Shown in pieces: positions 8,209-19,965 of a stretch of DNA of 64,000 nt. The position numbers and the translations under genes are program-made. The DNA comes from Shewanella inventionis. GTDB lineage: Bacteria > Pseudomonadota > Gammaproteobacteria > Enterobacterales > Shewanellaceae. The notes beneath the pieces were generated by a model, which saw only the letters and a list, made by a program, of their open reading frames with translations, searched no databases and was not told the origin of the DNA. The stretch is from contig NZ_BMII01000002.1 in the NCBI RefSeq assembly GCF_014641855.1, positions 124,001 to 188,000 on the forward strand. Direction: 5' to 3'. The number at the start of each line of letters is the position of its first letter. Within the stretch, counting starts at the first letter, position 1.

Positions 8209-8768
8209 ATACTCATACCATGGGCGCCAGCAAATTTGTCTTGGCTGAGGAGGAGTAGATCGGTGAGCTCACGCAGAGCGCCATGGCCACCATTGATACT
8301 GGTGGTCATATGGCAATGTTGTTTTACAAAGGGGTGACCATCTGCAACACAAACAGCAAGACCCACCGCTTTCATTACTGGCAAATCAACCATGTCGTCA
8401 CCAATGTAGGCCACTTCGTCGGGCGTGACATTATATAAAGACAATAATGCTTCAAATGGCTCAAATTTATTATCAATACCCTGATAGATATGTTGCACAC
8501 CCAAAGCTGTCATGCGGGTTTCAACAATTTTGGATTTACGACCTGTGATCACGGCAACATGAATACCGCTGGTGAGTGCGGAGCGTACGCCGTAACCATC
8601 ACGAGTGTGGAATGCTTTTAATTCTTCGCCTGCATTACTTAAATAAATTCTGCCGTCAGAAAAAACGCCGTCTACATCGCAAATCAGCAGTTTGATTTTT
8701 TTAGCACGTTGCCAAATATCGTCGCTGATGGGGCCGTAAAATCCTTGATGAATCATTGTGTCTGACAT
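8205..8768 (-). CDS. kdsC: 3-deoxy-D-manno-octulosonate 8-phosphate phosphatase KdsC
   Basis: This 187-aa HAD-family phosphatase removes phosphate from Kdo-8-P in LPS core synthesis. The DxD nucleophile motif CDVDGVFSDG has Asp31 and Asp33, and a later GDDMVDLPVM supplies the motif IV aspartates. It is a capless C0-type HAD that works as a tetramer in known homologues. It starts 2 bp after the kdsD stop and overlaps lptC. Confidence 0.95.
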   Translation of the reverse strand: MSDTMIHQGFYGPISDDIWQRAKKIKLLICDVDGVFSDGRIYLSNAGEELKAFHTRDGYGVRSALTSGIHVAVITGRKSKIVETRMTALGVQHIYQGIDNKFEPFEALLSLYNVTPDEVAYIGDDMVDLPVMKAVGLAVCVADGHPFVKQHCHMTTSINGGHGALRELTDLLLLSQDKFAGAHGMSI

Positions 8769-8770
8769 GG

Positions 8771-9748
8771 TTAAATAACTCCTGCTTTAACCATATCGAG
8801 CATATTGAGTGCGCCGATAGGTTGATGATGTTGGTTTACGACAATCAGTCCGTTAATATTTTTTGCTTCCATAATTTGCAGCGCTTGTGCTGCTAAAATG
8901 CCGCTTGGACTGGTGACACAATTTTTGGTCATGACTTGCGAAATAGGGGTGGTGCGTAAGTTGACTTCAGCATCTATGATGCGTCGTAAATCTCCATCGG
9001 TAAAAATACCCACTAGGGTGTTGGATTTATCAACGATGGCCGTCATACCTAAGCCTTTTTTAGAGATCTCATATAACGCCTCAGTAATGCAGATATCATC
9101 GCTTACGATGGGCAAACGCTCACCGAGATGCATAATATCTTCAACTTTTAATAGCAATTTACGGCCTAATGCGCCACCCGGATGAGATAGGGCAAAATCG
9201 TCACGGGTAAACCCTTTGGCCTGCAGCAAGGTAATTGCTAATGCGTCTCCCATAACCAAGGTGGCTGTTGTGCTGGAGGTTGGCGCTAATCCAAGTGGGC
9301 AAGCTTCTTCTTTTACTTCAATACAAAGATGGATTTTGGCTAACCGTGCCATATTAGACTCAGGTTTACCGGTAATGGCAATTACGGGCACCCCCATTCG
9401 TTGTATCACTGGAAGTAGGGTTAAAATTTCGCTCGACTCGCCTGAATTAGAGATAGCAAGTACTATGTCATTTTTATCGAGTGCGCCTAAATCGCCATGA
9501 CTGGCTTCGCCTGGGTGTACAAAAAACGCTGGGGTTCCTGTACTGGCAAAAGTGGCTGAGATTTTATTGCCAATATGGCCAGATTTTCCCATGCCCATAA
9601 CAATGACTTTGCCTTTGCACTGCAAAATAAGATCACAGGCTTGAGCAAATTCAACTGAGTCAACATATTGGTATAAATTATCCAGTGCTGCTTTCTCGAT
9701 ATCGATGACCTTGCGGCCCCATAGGCGAAACTGCGTTTGATCTACCAT
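8771..9748 (-). CDS. kdsD: Arabinose-5-phosphate isomerase KdsD
   Basis: The 325-aa protein converts ribulose-5-phosphate to arabinose-5-phosphate, the first step toward Kdo. The N-terminal SIS sugar-isomerase domain (about residues 35-185; motifs GMGKSGHIG and ISNSGES) is followed by two CBS domains in the C-terminal third. It is first in the kds-lpt run and its length equals typical KdsD (about 328 aa). A GutQ-type paralogue would look similar, but the operon context supports KdsD. Confidence 0.95.
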   Translation of the reverse strand: MVDQTQFRLWGRKVIDIEKAALDNLYQYVDSVEFAQACDLILQCKGKVIVMGMGKSGHIGNKISATFASTGTPAFFVHPGEASHGDLGALDKNDIVLAISNSGESSEILTLLPVIQRMGVPVIAITGKPESNMARLAKIHLCIEVKEEACPLGLAPTSSTTATLVMGDALAITLLQAKGFTRDDFALSHPGGALGRKLLLKVEDIMHLGERLPIVSDDICITEALYEISKKGLGMTAIVDKSNTLVGIFTDGDLRRIIDAEVNLRTTPISQVMTKNCVTSPSGILAAQALQIMEAKNINGLIVVNQHHQPIGALNMLDMVKAGVI

Positions 9749-9791
9749 GCGTGTCTCTCTTTTGTTTAATACTTAACCTTTATGCTCCAAC

Positions 9792-10754
9792 TTAATGGGA
9801 TTGAAACACAGCAATTTGGTACGCAATAAAGGTGACTAATAATAGGACACCATGCCAACGGGTTAGTTGCTTTTTGGCGCCTGTTGATAACACTAAAACG
9901 GCTAATGCTGTACTTGTACCTAATGCCATGTAGAAATCTCTACCGCTAGCTTGTGCATCGATCACGCCCGGTGCAATCAGCCCTGGTATGGCAAGTACCG
10001 CTAAAATGTTAAATAAATTAGAACCGACGATATTGCCGATGGCTAAATCGTCTTCTTTTTTCAATACTCCAGCAATACAAGCTGCAAGTTCTGGCAAACT
10101 GGTGCCAACAGCAATAATGGTTAACCCGATGACTAAATCTGATAAGCCATAAAATTTTGCAATTCCTACAGCGCCATCAACCATCCAACCTGCTGATAGT
10201 GGTAACAATATGATACCAACAATTATCCAAATGATAGCATGAAAGGTTGGGACGTTTTTAGGGATCTCTGATTCCAATTCTTCATCCATTGCGTCTGGGC
10301 TTTTATTACCAGTGGCTTGCCAAATGAAGTAGCCCATTACTGCAACAAATAGTATCGCGAGCAGTATGCCCTCAGTACGAGTTAATAAGCCATCATGTAG
10401 GTTATAACCTGCAAAAACAGTTGCGGCTAACATTAAAGGTATTTCACGTTTAAGGGTTTGAGAACCGACACTGATTGCACCCAGTAAGGCGGTTAGACCT
10501 AAAATTAATGTTATGTTAGCAATATTTGAACCTAACACATTGCCAATAGCCGTATCGCGCATACCATCCATTGACGCAGTTGCCGCAACAAACATTTCGG
10601 GGGCTGAACTACCCATTGCGACAATAGTCAATCCAATGAGCATGGGGGGTAAACCTAAATTACGTGCAAATGCCGCTGCGCCGTAAACAAATTTATCAGC
10701 ACTCCAAACTAACACTGCAAGGCCTGCAATTAACATTAAGATATTAACTAGCAT
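9792..10754 (-). CDS. Calcium/sodium antiporter family protein (YrbG-like)
   Basis: The 320-aa protein starts at the ATG at 10754, preceded by AGGG; the longer open frame to 10883 lacks this site and a family-like N-terminus. It is an inner-membrane CaCA-family exchanger with two homologous halves. Each half carries the alpha-repeat motif: GSSAPEMFVA with GNVLGSNIANI, then GTSLPELAA with GNIVGSNLFNI. In E. coli the homologue yrbG also precedes kdsD. It is divergent from the mla operon. Confidence 0.9.
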   Translation of the reverse strand: MLVNILMLIAGLAVLVWSADKFVYGAAAFARNLGLPPMLIGLTIVAMGSSAPEMFVAATASMDGMRDTAIGNVLGSNIANITLILGLTALLGAISVGSQTLKREIPLMLAATVFAGYNLHDGLLTRTEGILLAILFVAVMGYFIWQATGNKSPDAMDEELESEIPKNVPTFHAIIWIIVGIILLPLSAGWMVDGAVGIAKFYGLSDLVIGLTIIAVGTSLPELAACIAGVLKKEDDLAIGNIVGSNLFNILAVLAIPGLIAPGVIDAQASGRDFYMALGTSTALAVLVLSTGAKKQLTRWHGVLLLVTFIAYQIAVFQSH

Positions 10755-10942
10755 GTGATCCCTATAATAGTAAGTAATTAGCGGGCATTTTCGCTGGATT
10801 TTCACTAAATTGAAAGCATTGCACATTAATTGTATGAGCAATGAGCATTGGTTATATGGATATAGTTGTAGCTTAATGGACAATTACAGTACAATTTGCG
10901 CTTCATCTTCTTCTAAGGAAGGCTGTTATCTCTACAACACCG

Positions 10943-11767
10943 ATGCCTGATATGAGTAATTCAAATAATTCCCCTTTGGTTGAAATAAACCATTTGGCGT
11001 TTAGCCATGGTTCACGAGTGATTTATAAAGACATTTCGTTATCGATACCGAAAGGTAAAGTGACGGCAATTATGGGGCCGAGTGGAATTGGTAAAACGAC
11101 TTTACTTAAATTGATAGGTGGGCAACTTACACCTACTAGCGGTCAAATTTTATTTGATGGCCATGATGTTCATAAATTAAAGCGCGAAGATCTCTTTGAA
11201 CTACGTAAACGTATGAGTATGTTGTTTCAAAGTGGTGCCATGTTTACCGACCTTAATGTATTCGATAACGTTGCATTTGCTTTGCGAGAACATTCTGGTT
11301 TACCCGAAGATATTATTCGTACAATTGTGTTAATGAAATTACAAGCCGTTGGGCTTCGTGGGGCAGCATACTTGATGCCAAACGAATTATCTGGCGGTAT
11401 GCAACGCAGGGCTGCGTTAGCCCGTGCGATTGCGCTTGAGCCAGAAATGATTCTGTATGACGAGCCCTTTGCTGGCCAGGACCCTATTTCTATGGGGATG
11501 TTGGTTAAATTGATCCGTGAGCTGTCAGATACGTTAAAACTAACCTCTGTTGTTGTCTCTCATGATGTGGATGAAGTATTAGGTATTGCTGATTATGTTT
11601 ATGTTATCGCCGAGAAAAAAGTGATTGCTCACGGAACACCAGAGCAACTTCGTTTGTCTGACAACCCGCAGTTAATTCAGTTTATCCAAGGCGCACCTGA
11701 TGGTCCGGTGCCATTTCATTATCCTGCCGAGGATTATCAAAAGGAGTTATTGCGTGGGCGTAATTGA
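10943..11767 (+). CDS. mlaF: Mla phospholipid transport ATP-binding protein MlaF
   Basis: This 274-aa ABC ATPase drives the MlaFEDB inner-membrane complex that moves phospholipids between the membranes and keeps the outer leaflet asymmetric. Walker A GPSGIGKT is at residues 45-52; the signature is LSGGMQRR and Walker B is LYDEP. The first ATG is used here, and an ATG three codons later (10952) is equally possible. It is first in mlaFEDCB; its 3' end overlaps the mlaE start by 14 bp. Confidence 0.95.
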   Translation: MPDMSNSNNSPLVEINHLAFSHGSRVIYKDISLSIPKGKVTAIMGPSGIGKTTLLKLIGGQLTPTSGQILFDGHDVHKLKREDLFELRKRMSMLFQSGAMFTDLNVFDNVAFALREHSGLPEDIIRTIVLMKLQAVGLRGAAYLMPNELSGGMQRRAALARAIALEPEMILYDEPFAGQDPISMGMLVKLIRELSDTLKLTSVVVSHDVDEVLGIADYVYVIAEKKVIAHGTPEQLRLSDNPQLIQFIQGAPDGPVPFHYPAEDYQKELLRGRN

Positions 11768-12539
11768 TAACATTGCCAATATGGGCAAAAACGCATTAAA
11801 AATGGTTTCTGGTTTAGGCCGTGCTGGTTTGATGTTGTGGGGCGCGATTGTTAGGGTGCCTAATATTAAAAAAGGTTTACCATTACTTACCAAGCAAATT
11901 TATGTGCTCGGTGTTCGCTCTATGGTGATCATCTTGGTATCGGGCTTGTTTATTGGCATGGTACTGGCGTTGCAGGGCTACAATATTTTGGTGGGGTTTG
12001 GCACTGAAGAGAGTTTAGGCCCAATGGTTGCGCTAAGCTTACTGCGTGAATTAGGACCAGTTGTCGCAGCCTTGTTGTTTGCTGGGCGAGCAGGCTCTGC
12101 ATTGACGGCTGAAATTGGCTTAATGAAATCGACAGAGCAGTTATCAAGTTTAGAAATGATGGCTATTGACCCATTAAGGCAAATTATTGCACCTCGCTTT
12201 TGGGCTGGGGTGATAAGTATGCCGCTACTGGCGCTTATGTTTAGCCTAGTGGGTATTTTTGGTGGTCATCTGGTCGGTGTTGAATGGAAAGGAATCGATA
12301 GCGGTGCATTTTGGTCTATTCTGCAAGCGTCTGTAGAGTGGGAACAAGATATCGTTAACTGTTTGATTAAAAGTTTAATTTTTGGAGTTGTTGTGACCTG
12401 GATAGCCTTGTATAGAGGCTATGAGGTACAACCAAATCCTGAAGGTATTAGCCGTGCAACAACATCAACCGTTGTGCAGGCCAGTTTAGCTGTTTTAGCG
12501 CTGGACTTTTTGCTCACTGCAATCATGTTCGGAAATTAA
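11754..12539 (+). CDS. mlaE: Mla phospholipid transport permease MlaE
   Basis: The 261-aa permease starts at the GTG at 11754, with AAGGAG seven bases upstream, and overlaps mlaF. The longer upstream frame gives a non-family N-terminus, whereas this start gives the expected length (E. coli 260). It is a MlaE/DUF140 membrane protein with about five hydrophobic segments and the conserved [17 protein letters not shown] motif. It forms the transmembrane dimer of the complex. Confidence 0.94.
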   Translation: MGVIDNIANMGKNALKMVSGLGRAGLMLWGAIVRVPNIKKGLPLLTKQIYVLGVRSMVIILVSGLFIGMVLALQGYNILVGFGTEESLGPMVALSLLRELGPVVAALLFAGRAGSALTAEIGLMKSTEQLSSLEMMAIDPLRQIIAPRFWAGVISMPLLALMFSLVGIFGGHLVGVEWKGIDSGAFWSILQASVEWEQDIVNCLIKSLIFGVVVTWIALYRGYEVQPNPEGISRATTSTVVQASLAVLALDFLLTAIMFGN

Positions 12540-12580
12540 GGTTTTTTCATTGTTTAGTTTAATTGAAGTGGTTTAAGAGT

Positions 12581-13051
12581 ATGTTGACACGGAAAATTGA
12601 GTTACTTGTAGGCGTGTTTTTATTGTCTGGTTTATTGGCTTTTTGTGTATTGGTATTTAACGTTGCCAATGTAGAAGTGAAAGCAAATGACCAAACTTAT
12701 ACATTAGTGGCCGAGTTCAATAATATCGGCGGGTTAAAAGTGCGTTCACCGGTGAAAGTCGGCGGTGTCGTGGTGGGGCGTGTGACTGACATTACGCTTG
12801 ATGCTAACAAGTTGATCCCGGTAGTCACCTTGACTATGGATAAACGTTATGATCAGTTCCCTGAAACAAGCAGTTTAGCCATTTTAACGTCAGGCCTACT
12901 TGGCGAACAATTTATAGGTTTAACTCCAGGCTTTATGGACGATGATATCGCTATGCTTGCTAATGGTGATAAAGTTCATGACACGCGTGGTGCATTAATT
13001 TTAGAAGATTTAATCGGCCAGCTTTTGTACAGCATGTCGTCTAAAGAATAA
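12581..13051 (+). CDS. mlaD: Mla MCE-domain protein MlaD
   Basis: The 156-aa protein is taken from the ATG at 12581 (MLTRKIELLVG), which aligns with the family start; an in-frame TTG 18 bp earlier is less likely. One N-terminal membrane anchor precedes a single MCE domain (YTLVAEFNNIGGLKVRSPVK and GGVVVGRV). MlaD forms a hexameric periplasmic ring on MlaE. It is shorter than E. coli MlaD (183 aa), lacking most of the C-terminal tail. Confidence 0.93.
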   Translation: MLTRKIELLVGVFLLSGLLAFCVLVFNVANVEVKANDQTYTLVAEFNNIGGLKVRSPVKVGGVVVGRVTDITLDANKLIPVVTLTMDKRYDQFPETSSLAILTSGLLGEQFIGLTPGFMDDDIAMLANGDKVHDTRGALILEDLIGQLLYSMSSKE

Positions 13052-13065
13052 ATAGGAGCTATATA

Positions 13066-13734
13066 ATGAAAGCACTTTTTAGTCGTGTAATTGCTTTATG
13101 TTTGGTGGGTAGCGCTGTTATGAGTTCTGTCACAATAGCGGCTAATGACGAGATCAATACCAATGATCCGTATGAAATGATAAAACAAGTTGCGAATAAA
13201 ACCTTTGATCGTTTTAAGCAAGATAGAGCGTTAATTGATAGCGATTTAAGTCACTTAAAAGTGATTGTTAATGAAGAATTAATGCCATACGTTGATTACA
13301 AATATGCCGCTTATAAAGTGATGGGCCAATATTTGCGCGACACCACTCCAGATCAACGTGACCGTTTTGTTGAAGCATTTGAGGGATATTTAGTCGCAAC
13401 CTATGCGCAAGCATTGACAGAATATACCAATCAAGCGGTTGAGTTTGATCCAGCGACCGATTTTAAAAACGAAAAAATAGTCGAAGTTAACGTACAAATT
13501 ATCGAAAAAGGCCGTCCACCGATTAAAGTTCAATTTAAAGCTCGTCGCTTGAAAGACAATACCTGGAAAGCATTCGATTTGGTGGCCGAAGGCGTCAGTT
13601 TGCTTGCGTCAAAGCAATCTGAGATCTCAAACTTGATCCGTCAACAAGGTATCGAAGCGGTGATCTCAATGTTGAACGACAAAACTAAGCAGAAAATTGA
13701 CCGTCAACCCGAAAAAGAAGCAGCTGCAGCGTGA
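13066..13734 (+). CDS. mlaC: Mla periplasmic phospholipid-binding protein MlaC
   Basis: The 222-aa protein has a Sec signal peptide (ALCLVGSAVMSSVTIAA) and a Tol_Tol_Ttg2 domain. It shuttles phospholipids across the periplasm between MlaD and the outer-membrane MlaA-porin complex. The motif YKVMGQYLR and the C-terminal basic segment are typical. Its stop overlaps the mlaB GTG start (GTGA), so translation is likely coupled. mlaA is not in this window. Confidence 0.94.
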   Translation: MKALFSRVIALCLVGSAVMSSVTIAANDEINTNDPYEMIKQVANKTFDRFKQDRALIDSDLSHLKVIVNEELMPYVDYKYAAYKVMGQYLRDTTPDQRDRFVEAFEGYLVATYAQALTEYTNQAVEFDPATDFKNEKIVEVNVQIIEKGRPPIKVQFKARRLKDNTWKAFDLVAEGVSLLASKQSEISNLIRQQGIEAVISMLNDKTKQKIDRQPEKEAAAA

Positions 13735-14030
13735 TTAAGTTTACTCAACAAGAGCAACAATGCTTTGTGAGCGGTCGATTAACTCAGGTTGAAGTCAAAC
13801 AATTATGGCCTAAACGCCAAGAGTTGTTTACTGCTTCAACCCAAGTGATAGACTTGGCCGCCTTAGAATACGTAGACAGTGCTGGCGTAGCGTTATTACT
13901 GGCATTAGTTAAATTAACTCATCCTGGCACAGAAGATAAAAGCCCATATCGTCAGCTGGTTAACCCCAGTGAACAGCTCATGAAAATGATAGAGCTATAT
14001 GATTTAGATGCTTTTTTTGGCCAAAATTAG
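13731..14030 (+). CDS. mlaB: Mla STAS-domain protein MlaB
   Basis: This 99-aa cytoplasmic STAS-domain protein (VIDLAALEYVDSAGVALLLA) binds MlaF and stabilises the ABC transporter. It starts at a GTG overlapping the mlaC stop. The conserved Asp-Ser of the STAS motif (DSAG) is intact. Length matches E. coli MlaB (97 aa). Confidence 0.92.
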   Translation: MIKFTQQEQQCFVSGRLTQVEVKQLWPKRQELFTASTQVIDLAALEYVDSAGVALLLALVKLTHPGTEDKSPYRQLVNPSEQLMKMIELYDLDAFFGQN

Positions 14031-14097
14031 TGTAGTAAGCCATGATTGATAAGTCATGGTTTTGCACATCAGCTTTAGAGTAAAGGTAATAGATTTC

Positions 14098-15623
<1,526 letters not shown>

Positions 15624-15653
15624 TTTTTTATTTTACTTAAGTTGAGCTCACAT

Positions 15654-15689
15654 AAAAAAGCCATTCATTGTGTAATGAATGGCTTTTTT
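15654..15689. terminator. Bidirectional terminator between murA and degS
   Basis: A 16-bp inverted repeat (AAAAAAGCCATTCATT with its complement) closes on a GTGT loop and has A/T runs on both sides. It serves convergent murA (+) and degS (-). Confidence 0.9.
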
Positions 15690-15700
15690 GTTGGTTGGTA

Positions 15701-16780
15701 TTAATCTAGATCGTTAGCTTTTTCAGCGATGATGACAGGCAATGATTGTTGTTTACCTTCGCGAATAATGGTCATAATCACTTTGGTACCTGGCGGCGTT
15801 TCCGCAATGCGGTCTAGCAACATTTCAACACCGGGGACATCTTCACCGTTATATTGCGTAATAACATCTCTTGGTGATAACCGTGCTCGGGCTGCTGGGC
15901 CATCAGGATCTATGCCTGTTACCAGCACACCTTTTAAGTCGGGCAGATTAAGAATTTGTGCAACCACAGGATTTAAAGGCTCGCCAGAAATACCCAATGC
16001 CCCACGGATCACGCGGCCATGTTTAATTAACTTATCCATAATGCTATGGGCTAATTTAATCGGAATGGCAAAACTGATGCCATTTCCGCCACTGTCTCCA
16101 CCCACTTGAAATGCTGCGGTGTTGATGCCTATCAACTCACCACTGGTATCAATTAATGCCCCGCCAGAATTACCCGCATTAATGGCGGCGTCTGTTTGTA
16201 AAAAGTCTAAATATCCTGAACTTAAGCCGTTGCGGCCGGTAGCGCTAATAATGCCCTGGGTAATTGTTTGGCCAATATTGTAAGGATTACCGATGGCGAG
16301 TACGACATCGCCGACTTGAGCAGGGTTATTTAGGTTGTAAGGGACAATAGGTAAACTATCACCTTCTATTTTAAGGACGGCTAAATCAGTAACTGGATCA
16401 GAACCTACTACTTCAGAGGTGAATTTTCGCCCGTCTTGAAGCGCGATAACGATTTCGTCGGCTTTTTTGATTACGTGATAATTCGTCAGTACATAACCAT
16501 CTTTACTCATGATCACACCAGAGCCTAAACCTTGCAGTGAACTTGAATTTAATGGATTACGTTGATCGATACTCAGGCTGTATATATTCGCCACAGCAGG
16601 TGCTGCGCGACGTACCGCTTTAGCAAAAGACAATTCTGAGCCGCCGTTGTGTACGTTAGACAGGCCAGTATTGAGAGAATTATTAGGCAATAAAGAGGTG
16701 ATAACTAAAAATACAGCTGCCATGATCAGGCCAAATACCACAGCTTTTATTATATAGATACATGTGTCTTTAACGTTCAT
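15701..16780 (-). CDS. degS: Site-1 periplasmic serine protease DegS
   Basis: This 359-aa inner-membrane-anchored protease starts the sigma-E envelope-stress cascade by cutting RseA when misfolded porins bind its PDZ domain. An N-terminal membrane segment (about residues 10-30) precedes a trypsin-like domain with His102, Asp132 and Ser205 (NAGNSGG). A single PDZ domain follows (about 255-345). One PDZ and a membrane anchor distinguish it from the adjacent DegQ. It lies in tandem downstream of degQ with 175 bp between them. Confidence 0.95.
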   Translation of the reverse strand: MNVKDTCIYIIKAVVFGLIMAAVFLVITSLLPNNSLNTGLSNVHNGGSELSFAKAVRRAAPAVANIYSLSIDQRNPLNSSSLQGLGSGVIMSKDGYVLTNYHVIKKADEIVIALQDGRKFTSEVVGSDPVTDLAVLKIEGDSLPIVPYNLNNPAQVGDVVLAIGNPYNIGQTITQGIISATGRNGLSSGYLDFLQTDAAINAGNSGGALIDTSGELIGINTAAFQVGGDSGGNGISFAIPIKLAHSIMDKLIKHGRVIRGALGISGEPLNPVVAQILNLPDLKGVLVTGIDPDGPAARARLSPRDVITQYNGEDVPGVEMLLDRIAETPPGTKVIMTIIREGKQQSLPVIIAEKANDLD

Positions 16781-16955
16781 GGCCTAGGATTTGTTGAAGA
16801 AAATTAGGCTTATACTAACATAGCTTAAAAAATTAAGCATCGGTGCTCTAGGGCATCGATGCTTAATTGTTGAACTTATATTGCACTCACTGTCACCTCA
16901 AGATTGGCAACGCAACAGCTGACAGTGGATCGCCATGCTGTTAAACCATGAGCGA

Positions 16956-18305
16956 CTATCGTAATACTAGATAGAGTAAATTATTGTCTCTCAGTATTTT
17001 TAGTGCCACAGAACTTTGATTTTCTTTCAATGCTTCTTTTAATACCTTTAAACTCGATATTTTGCTGCGATTGAGACCCACAATTAAATCGCCTTTTTGT
17101 AAACCACTCATTGCAGCTGGTGAGCCTTGGGCAATTTCGGTGATTTCAATTCCTTTTTTGGTGTCTTCTAGCGTTGCCCCTTGCAACATAGGGTGCACAT
17201 TGCCAGCTTCTGCTTCTACTTTATCGGCTTCACCTAGCGTCGCTTTGATGGTCTTTTTATCTCCATCGCGAATGATACCAAACTCAACTTCTGCACCTGC
17301 GCCCATAGTGGCCACTTTGGCACGGAGTTCTTGGAATGTTTTAATACTGCGCCCGTTAAGGCTCACAATGATGTCGCCTGCTTTTATGCCCGCTTTATCG
17401 GCTGCACTTTTGGGCATGACTTCGTTAACGAAACCACCGTGTTGAGTGTCTAAACCAAATGCTTTGGCAAGCTCGTTATCAAGATCTCGGCCCGAAACCC
17501 CTAACACTCCTCGTCTAACTTCGCCATGCTCAATAATTTGTTCAATTAGGTTATTAACCATGTTTGCAGGAATGGCAAAGCCAATGCCAACATTACCGCC
17601 ATTAGGTGCCACAATTGCGGTGTTGATACCAATGAGCTCACCTTTTAAGTTGACTAATGCCCCACCGGAATTACCACTATTAATTGCAGCGTCTGTTTGA
17701 ATAAAGTTTTCTAGCATTTCAATTCCTAACCCACTGCGGCCAAGAGCACTGACAATACCAGATGTTACTGTTTGCCCTAAACCAAACGGGTTACCAATAG
17801 CCACTGCAAAATCACCAACTCGAATATTATCTGAATCAGTTTGTTTGATTGCGGTGAGGTTTTTGGCTTCGATTTGCAGCAAGGCAATATCAGACTCTTT
17901 GTCGGCCCCAATCAACTTAGCTTTTATTTCACGGCCGTCATGCAGACCAATTTGAATGTCATCTGCACCATTAATCACGTGATTGTTAGTCACTATGTAA
18001 CCCTTAGCGGCATCGATGATCACCCCAGAACCTAACCCTCTAAACGGGCGTTCTTGTACTTGCTCTTGTGGTGCATTTGGGCCAAAGAAATAACGAAATA
18101 CATCAGGTACTCGTTGTTTTGAAACCTGGGTACCAGATACTGCAACAGACACCACAGCAGGAGTGGTGCGTTCTAACATAGGTGCAAGGCTTGGTAGTGC
18201 CTGACCATCAACTGACTGAGGGATCGCAGAGTGAGACACTGCGGGAAACATAGTTAGCGATGCTGTTAATAATGCTGCAGAAAGTAAGCTTAATTTTGTT
18301 TTCAT
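16956..18305 (-). CDS. degQ: Periplasmic Do-type serine protease/chaperone DegQ
   Basis: The 449-aa protein is taken from the ATG at 18305 (MKTKLSLLSAALLTASLTMF), which begins a proper signal peptide and has AGGAG upstream; the frame open to 18371 would bury it. The protease domain has His109, Asp139 and Ser213 (NSGNSGG). Two PDZ domains follow (about 255-345 and 360-445). It degrades or refolds misfolded periplasmic proteins. It could be labelled DegP, but the length and pairing with degS favour DegQ. Confidence 0.92.
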   Translation of the reverse strand: MKTKLSLLSAALLTASLTMFPAVSHSAIPQSVDGQALPSLAPMLERTTPAVVSVAVSGTQVSKQRVPDVFRYFFGPNAPQEQVQERPFRGLGSGVIIDAAKGYIVTNNHVINGADDIQIGLHDGREIKAKLIGADKESDIALLQIEAKNLTAIKQTDSDNIRVGDFAVAIGNPFGLGQTVTSGIVSALGRSGLGIEMLENFIQTDAAINSGNSGGALVNLKGELIGINTAIVAPNGGNVGIGFAIPANMVNNLIEQIIEHGEVRRGVLGVSGRDLDNELAKAFGLDTQHGGFVNEVMPKSAADKAGIKAGDIIVSLNGRSIKTFQELRAKVATMGAGAEVEFGIIRDGDKKTIKATLGEADKVEAEAGNVHPMLQGATLEDTKKGIEITEIAQGSPAAMSGLQKGDLIVGLNRSKISSLKVLKEALKENQSSVALKILRDNNLLYLVLR

Positions 18306-18604
18306 GTTTAGGTAGCTCCTAGATGCATTCAACTCTATACACAAAATATGGGATTGAAAGCATGATTTCAAAGTTAAATATCGTTAATCAATTTGGAATT
18401 AGGTTTGGCGGACTAATGAATTGACATCGCCAATTAAATGTAAAAATAAAATCGGTAATCCTGAGTTAATGATTCAGAGTAAAGCACAGATTGTTAGTTC
18501 CATTTTGATTAACAAAGCTTAATTTGATCGTTTAAGCCGGTTACTCGTATTGATTATTTAATGTTATTATCGCCGCAATTAATTGATGTAAGAGAGTCTT
18601 TATC

Positions 18605-19717
18605 GTGTCGCAGTTAACCCCCTGGCAGCATTATCAGCAAGACCTTACCCGAGAAGATTTTTCACATGATGCCGCCCAAGAGCAGGCAGTTAAGTCATTA
18701 CAACGTGTTTATGATGAACTCATTAATGCAAATAAACCGGCTTCGGGATTGTCCAAATTATTTTCTGTAGTCGGCGTAAAAACAAAGCCTGTCCCTGTGA
18801 AAGGGTTATATTTATGGGGCGGAGTTGGGCGTGGTAAAACTTATTTAATGGATACATTTTATGATGCATTGCCTGGAAAACGTAAATTACGGGCGCATTT
18901 TCATCGGTTTATGCATCAAATCCACCATGAACTTGACGGCTTAAAAGGCGTGCAAGATCCACTTGTGAGCATTGCAAAGAAAATGGCTGGACAATATCAG
19001 GTCATTTGTTTTGATGAGTTTTTTGTTTCTGATATTACCGATGCCATGTTGCTAGGCACTTTGTTTCAAGAATTGTTTAAGCATGGTGTCGCTTTGGTGG
19101 CCACCTCAAATATCATACCAGACGAATTATACAAAAATGGTTTGCAGCGGGTTCGTTTCTTACCTGCAATCGCATTAATTAATCAACATTGTGAAATTCT
19201 GAATGTGGATTCTGGTATTGATTATCGCTTACGTACCTTAGAGCAGGCTGAGATTTATCACTATCCACTTGATGAGCAAGCAGATATTAATTTACTGCAT
19301 TATTTTGCCCAATTAGCGCCAGAATCAGAGGTGCAGACCGCCGCGATTGATATTGATGGGCGTGCTATTAAAATTCGCCAACAATCACAGGGCGTTTTGC
19401 TGATTAACTTCAGAGACTTGTGCGATGGTCCACGTTCGCAGCGTGACTATATGGAAATTGCATGTCTTTACCATACAGTATTGCTCAGTGGTATTGAGCA
19501 AATGGGTGCCCAACAAACGGGTGATGATATCGCTAGGCGATTTTTAGCCATGGTCGATGAGTTTTATGAGCGTAACGTAAAATTGATCGTATCAGCGCAA
19601 ATTAAATTAGAAGATATTTATACCGATGGTCAGCTTACTTTTGAGTTTAGGCGTTGTCGTTCTCGTTTAATTGAAATGCAATCAAGAGATTACCTAGCCT
19701 TAGAACACTTACCCTAA
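18605..19717 (+). CDS. zapE: Cell division protein ZapE (AFG1-like ATPase)
   Basis: The 370-aa protein starts at a GTG. It is an AFG1/ZapE P-loop ATPase with Walker A GGVGRGKT (residues 72-79) and Walker B ICFDEFFV. In E. coli it associates with FtsZ and is needed for division under stress. The genomic position between degQ and rplM is the same as in E. coli. Length matches the family (E. coli 375). Confidence 0.93.
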   Translation: MSQLTPWQHYQQDLTREDFSHDAAQEQAVKSLQRVYDELINANKPASGLSKLFSVVGVKTKPVPVKGLYLWGGVGRGKTYLMDTFYDALPGKRKLRAHFHRFMHQIHHELDGLKGVQDPLVSIAKKMAGQYQVICFDEFFVSDITDAMLLGTLFQELFKHGVALVATSNIIPDELYKNGLQRVRFLPAIALINQHCEILNVDSGIDYRLRTLEQAEIYHYPLDEQADINLLHYFAQLAPESEVQTAAIDIDGRAIKIRQQSQGVLLINFRDLCDGPRSQRDYMEIACLYHTVLLSGIEQMGAQQTGDDIARRFLAMVDEFYERNVKLIVSAQIKLEDIYTDGQLTFEFRRCRSRLIEMQSRDYLALEHLP

Positions 19718-19812
19718 TACTAAGTTTCATGGGTAAATTACTGGTAAATGTCATTCGAGTAATTAATTTAAAATATTCTGAAAAAGCAGGTGATCTTTAG
19801 GTTCTCTTTGCG

Positions 19813-19965
19813 TATAATCTGCGGCCTGCCCGCGTTAACCGCCTATCTGGGCGGAAGTTAGAAACCAATATTCGAGCTCGAAGGGGCAAGAATCGGTAAT
19901 TTTGTGTTGATTGCAACCGGCAGTCAGCATGTGAGACAGAAAATTAACTTTGGGTTTTTGTAATA
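19813..19965 (+). promoter_or_regulatory. rplM promoter and 5' leader
   Basis: A perfect -10 (TATAAT, 19813-19818) followed by a GC-rich discriminator suggests a strong, growth-rate-controlled promoter; no clear -35 is visible. The leader is about 140 nt and has a stem-loop CCGCC (19839-19843)/GGCGG (19850-19854). L13 is known to repress its own mRNA in E. coli through the rplM leader, so an autoregulatory element here is plausible but not proven. Confidence 0.55.
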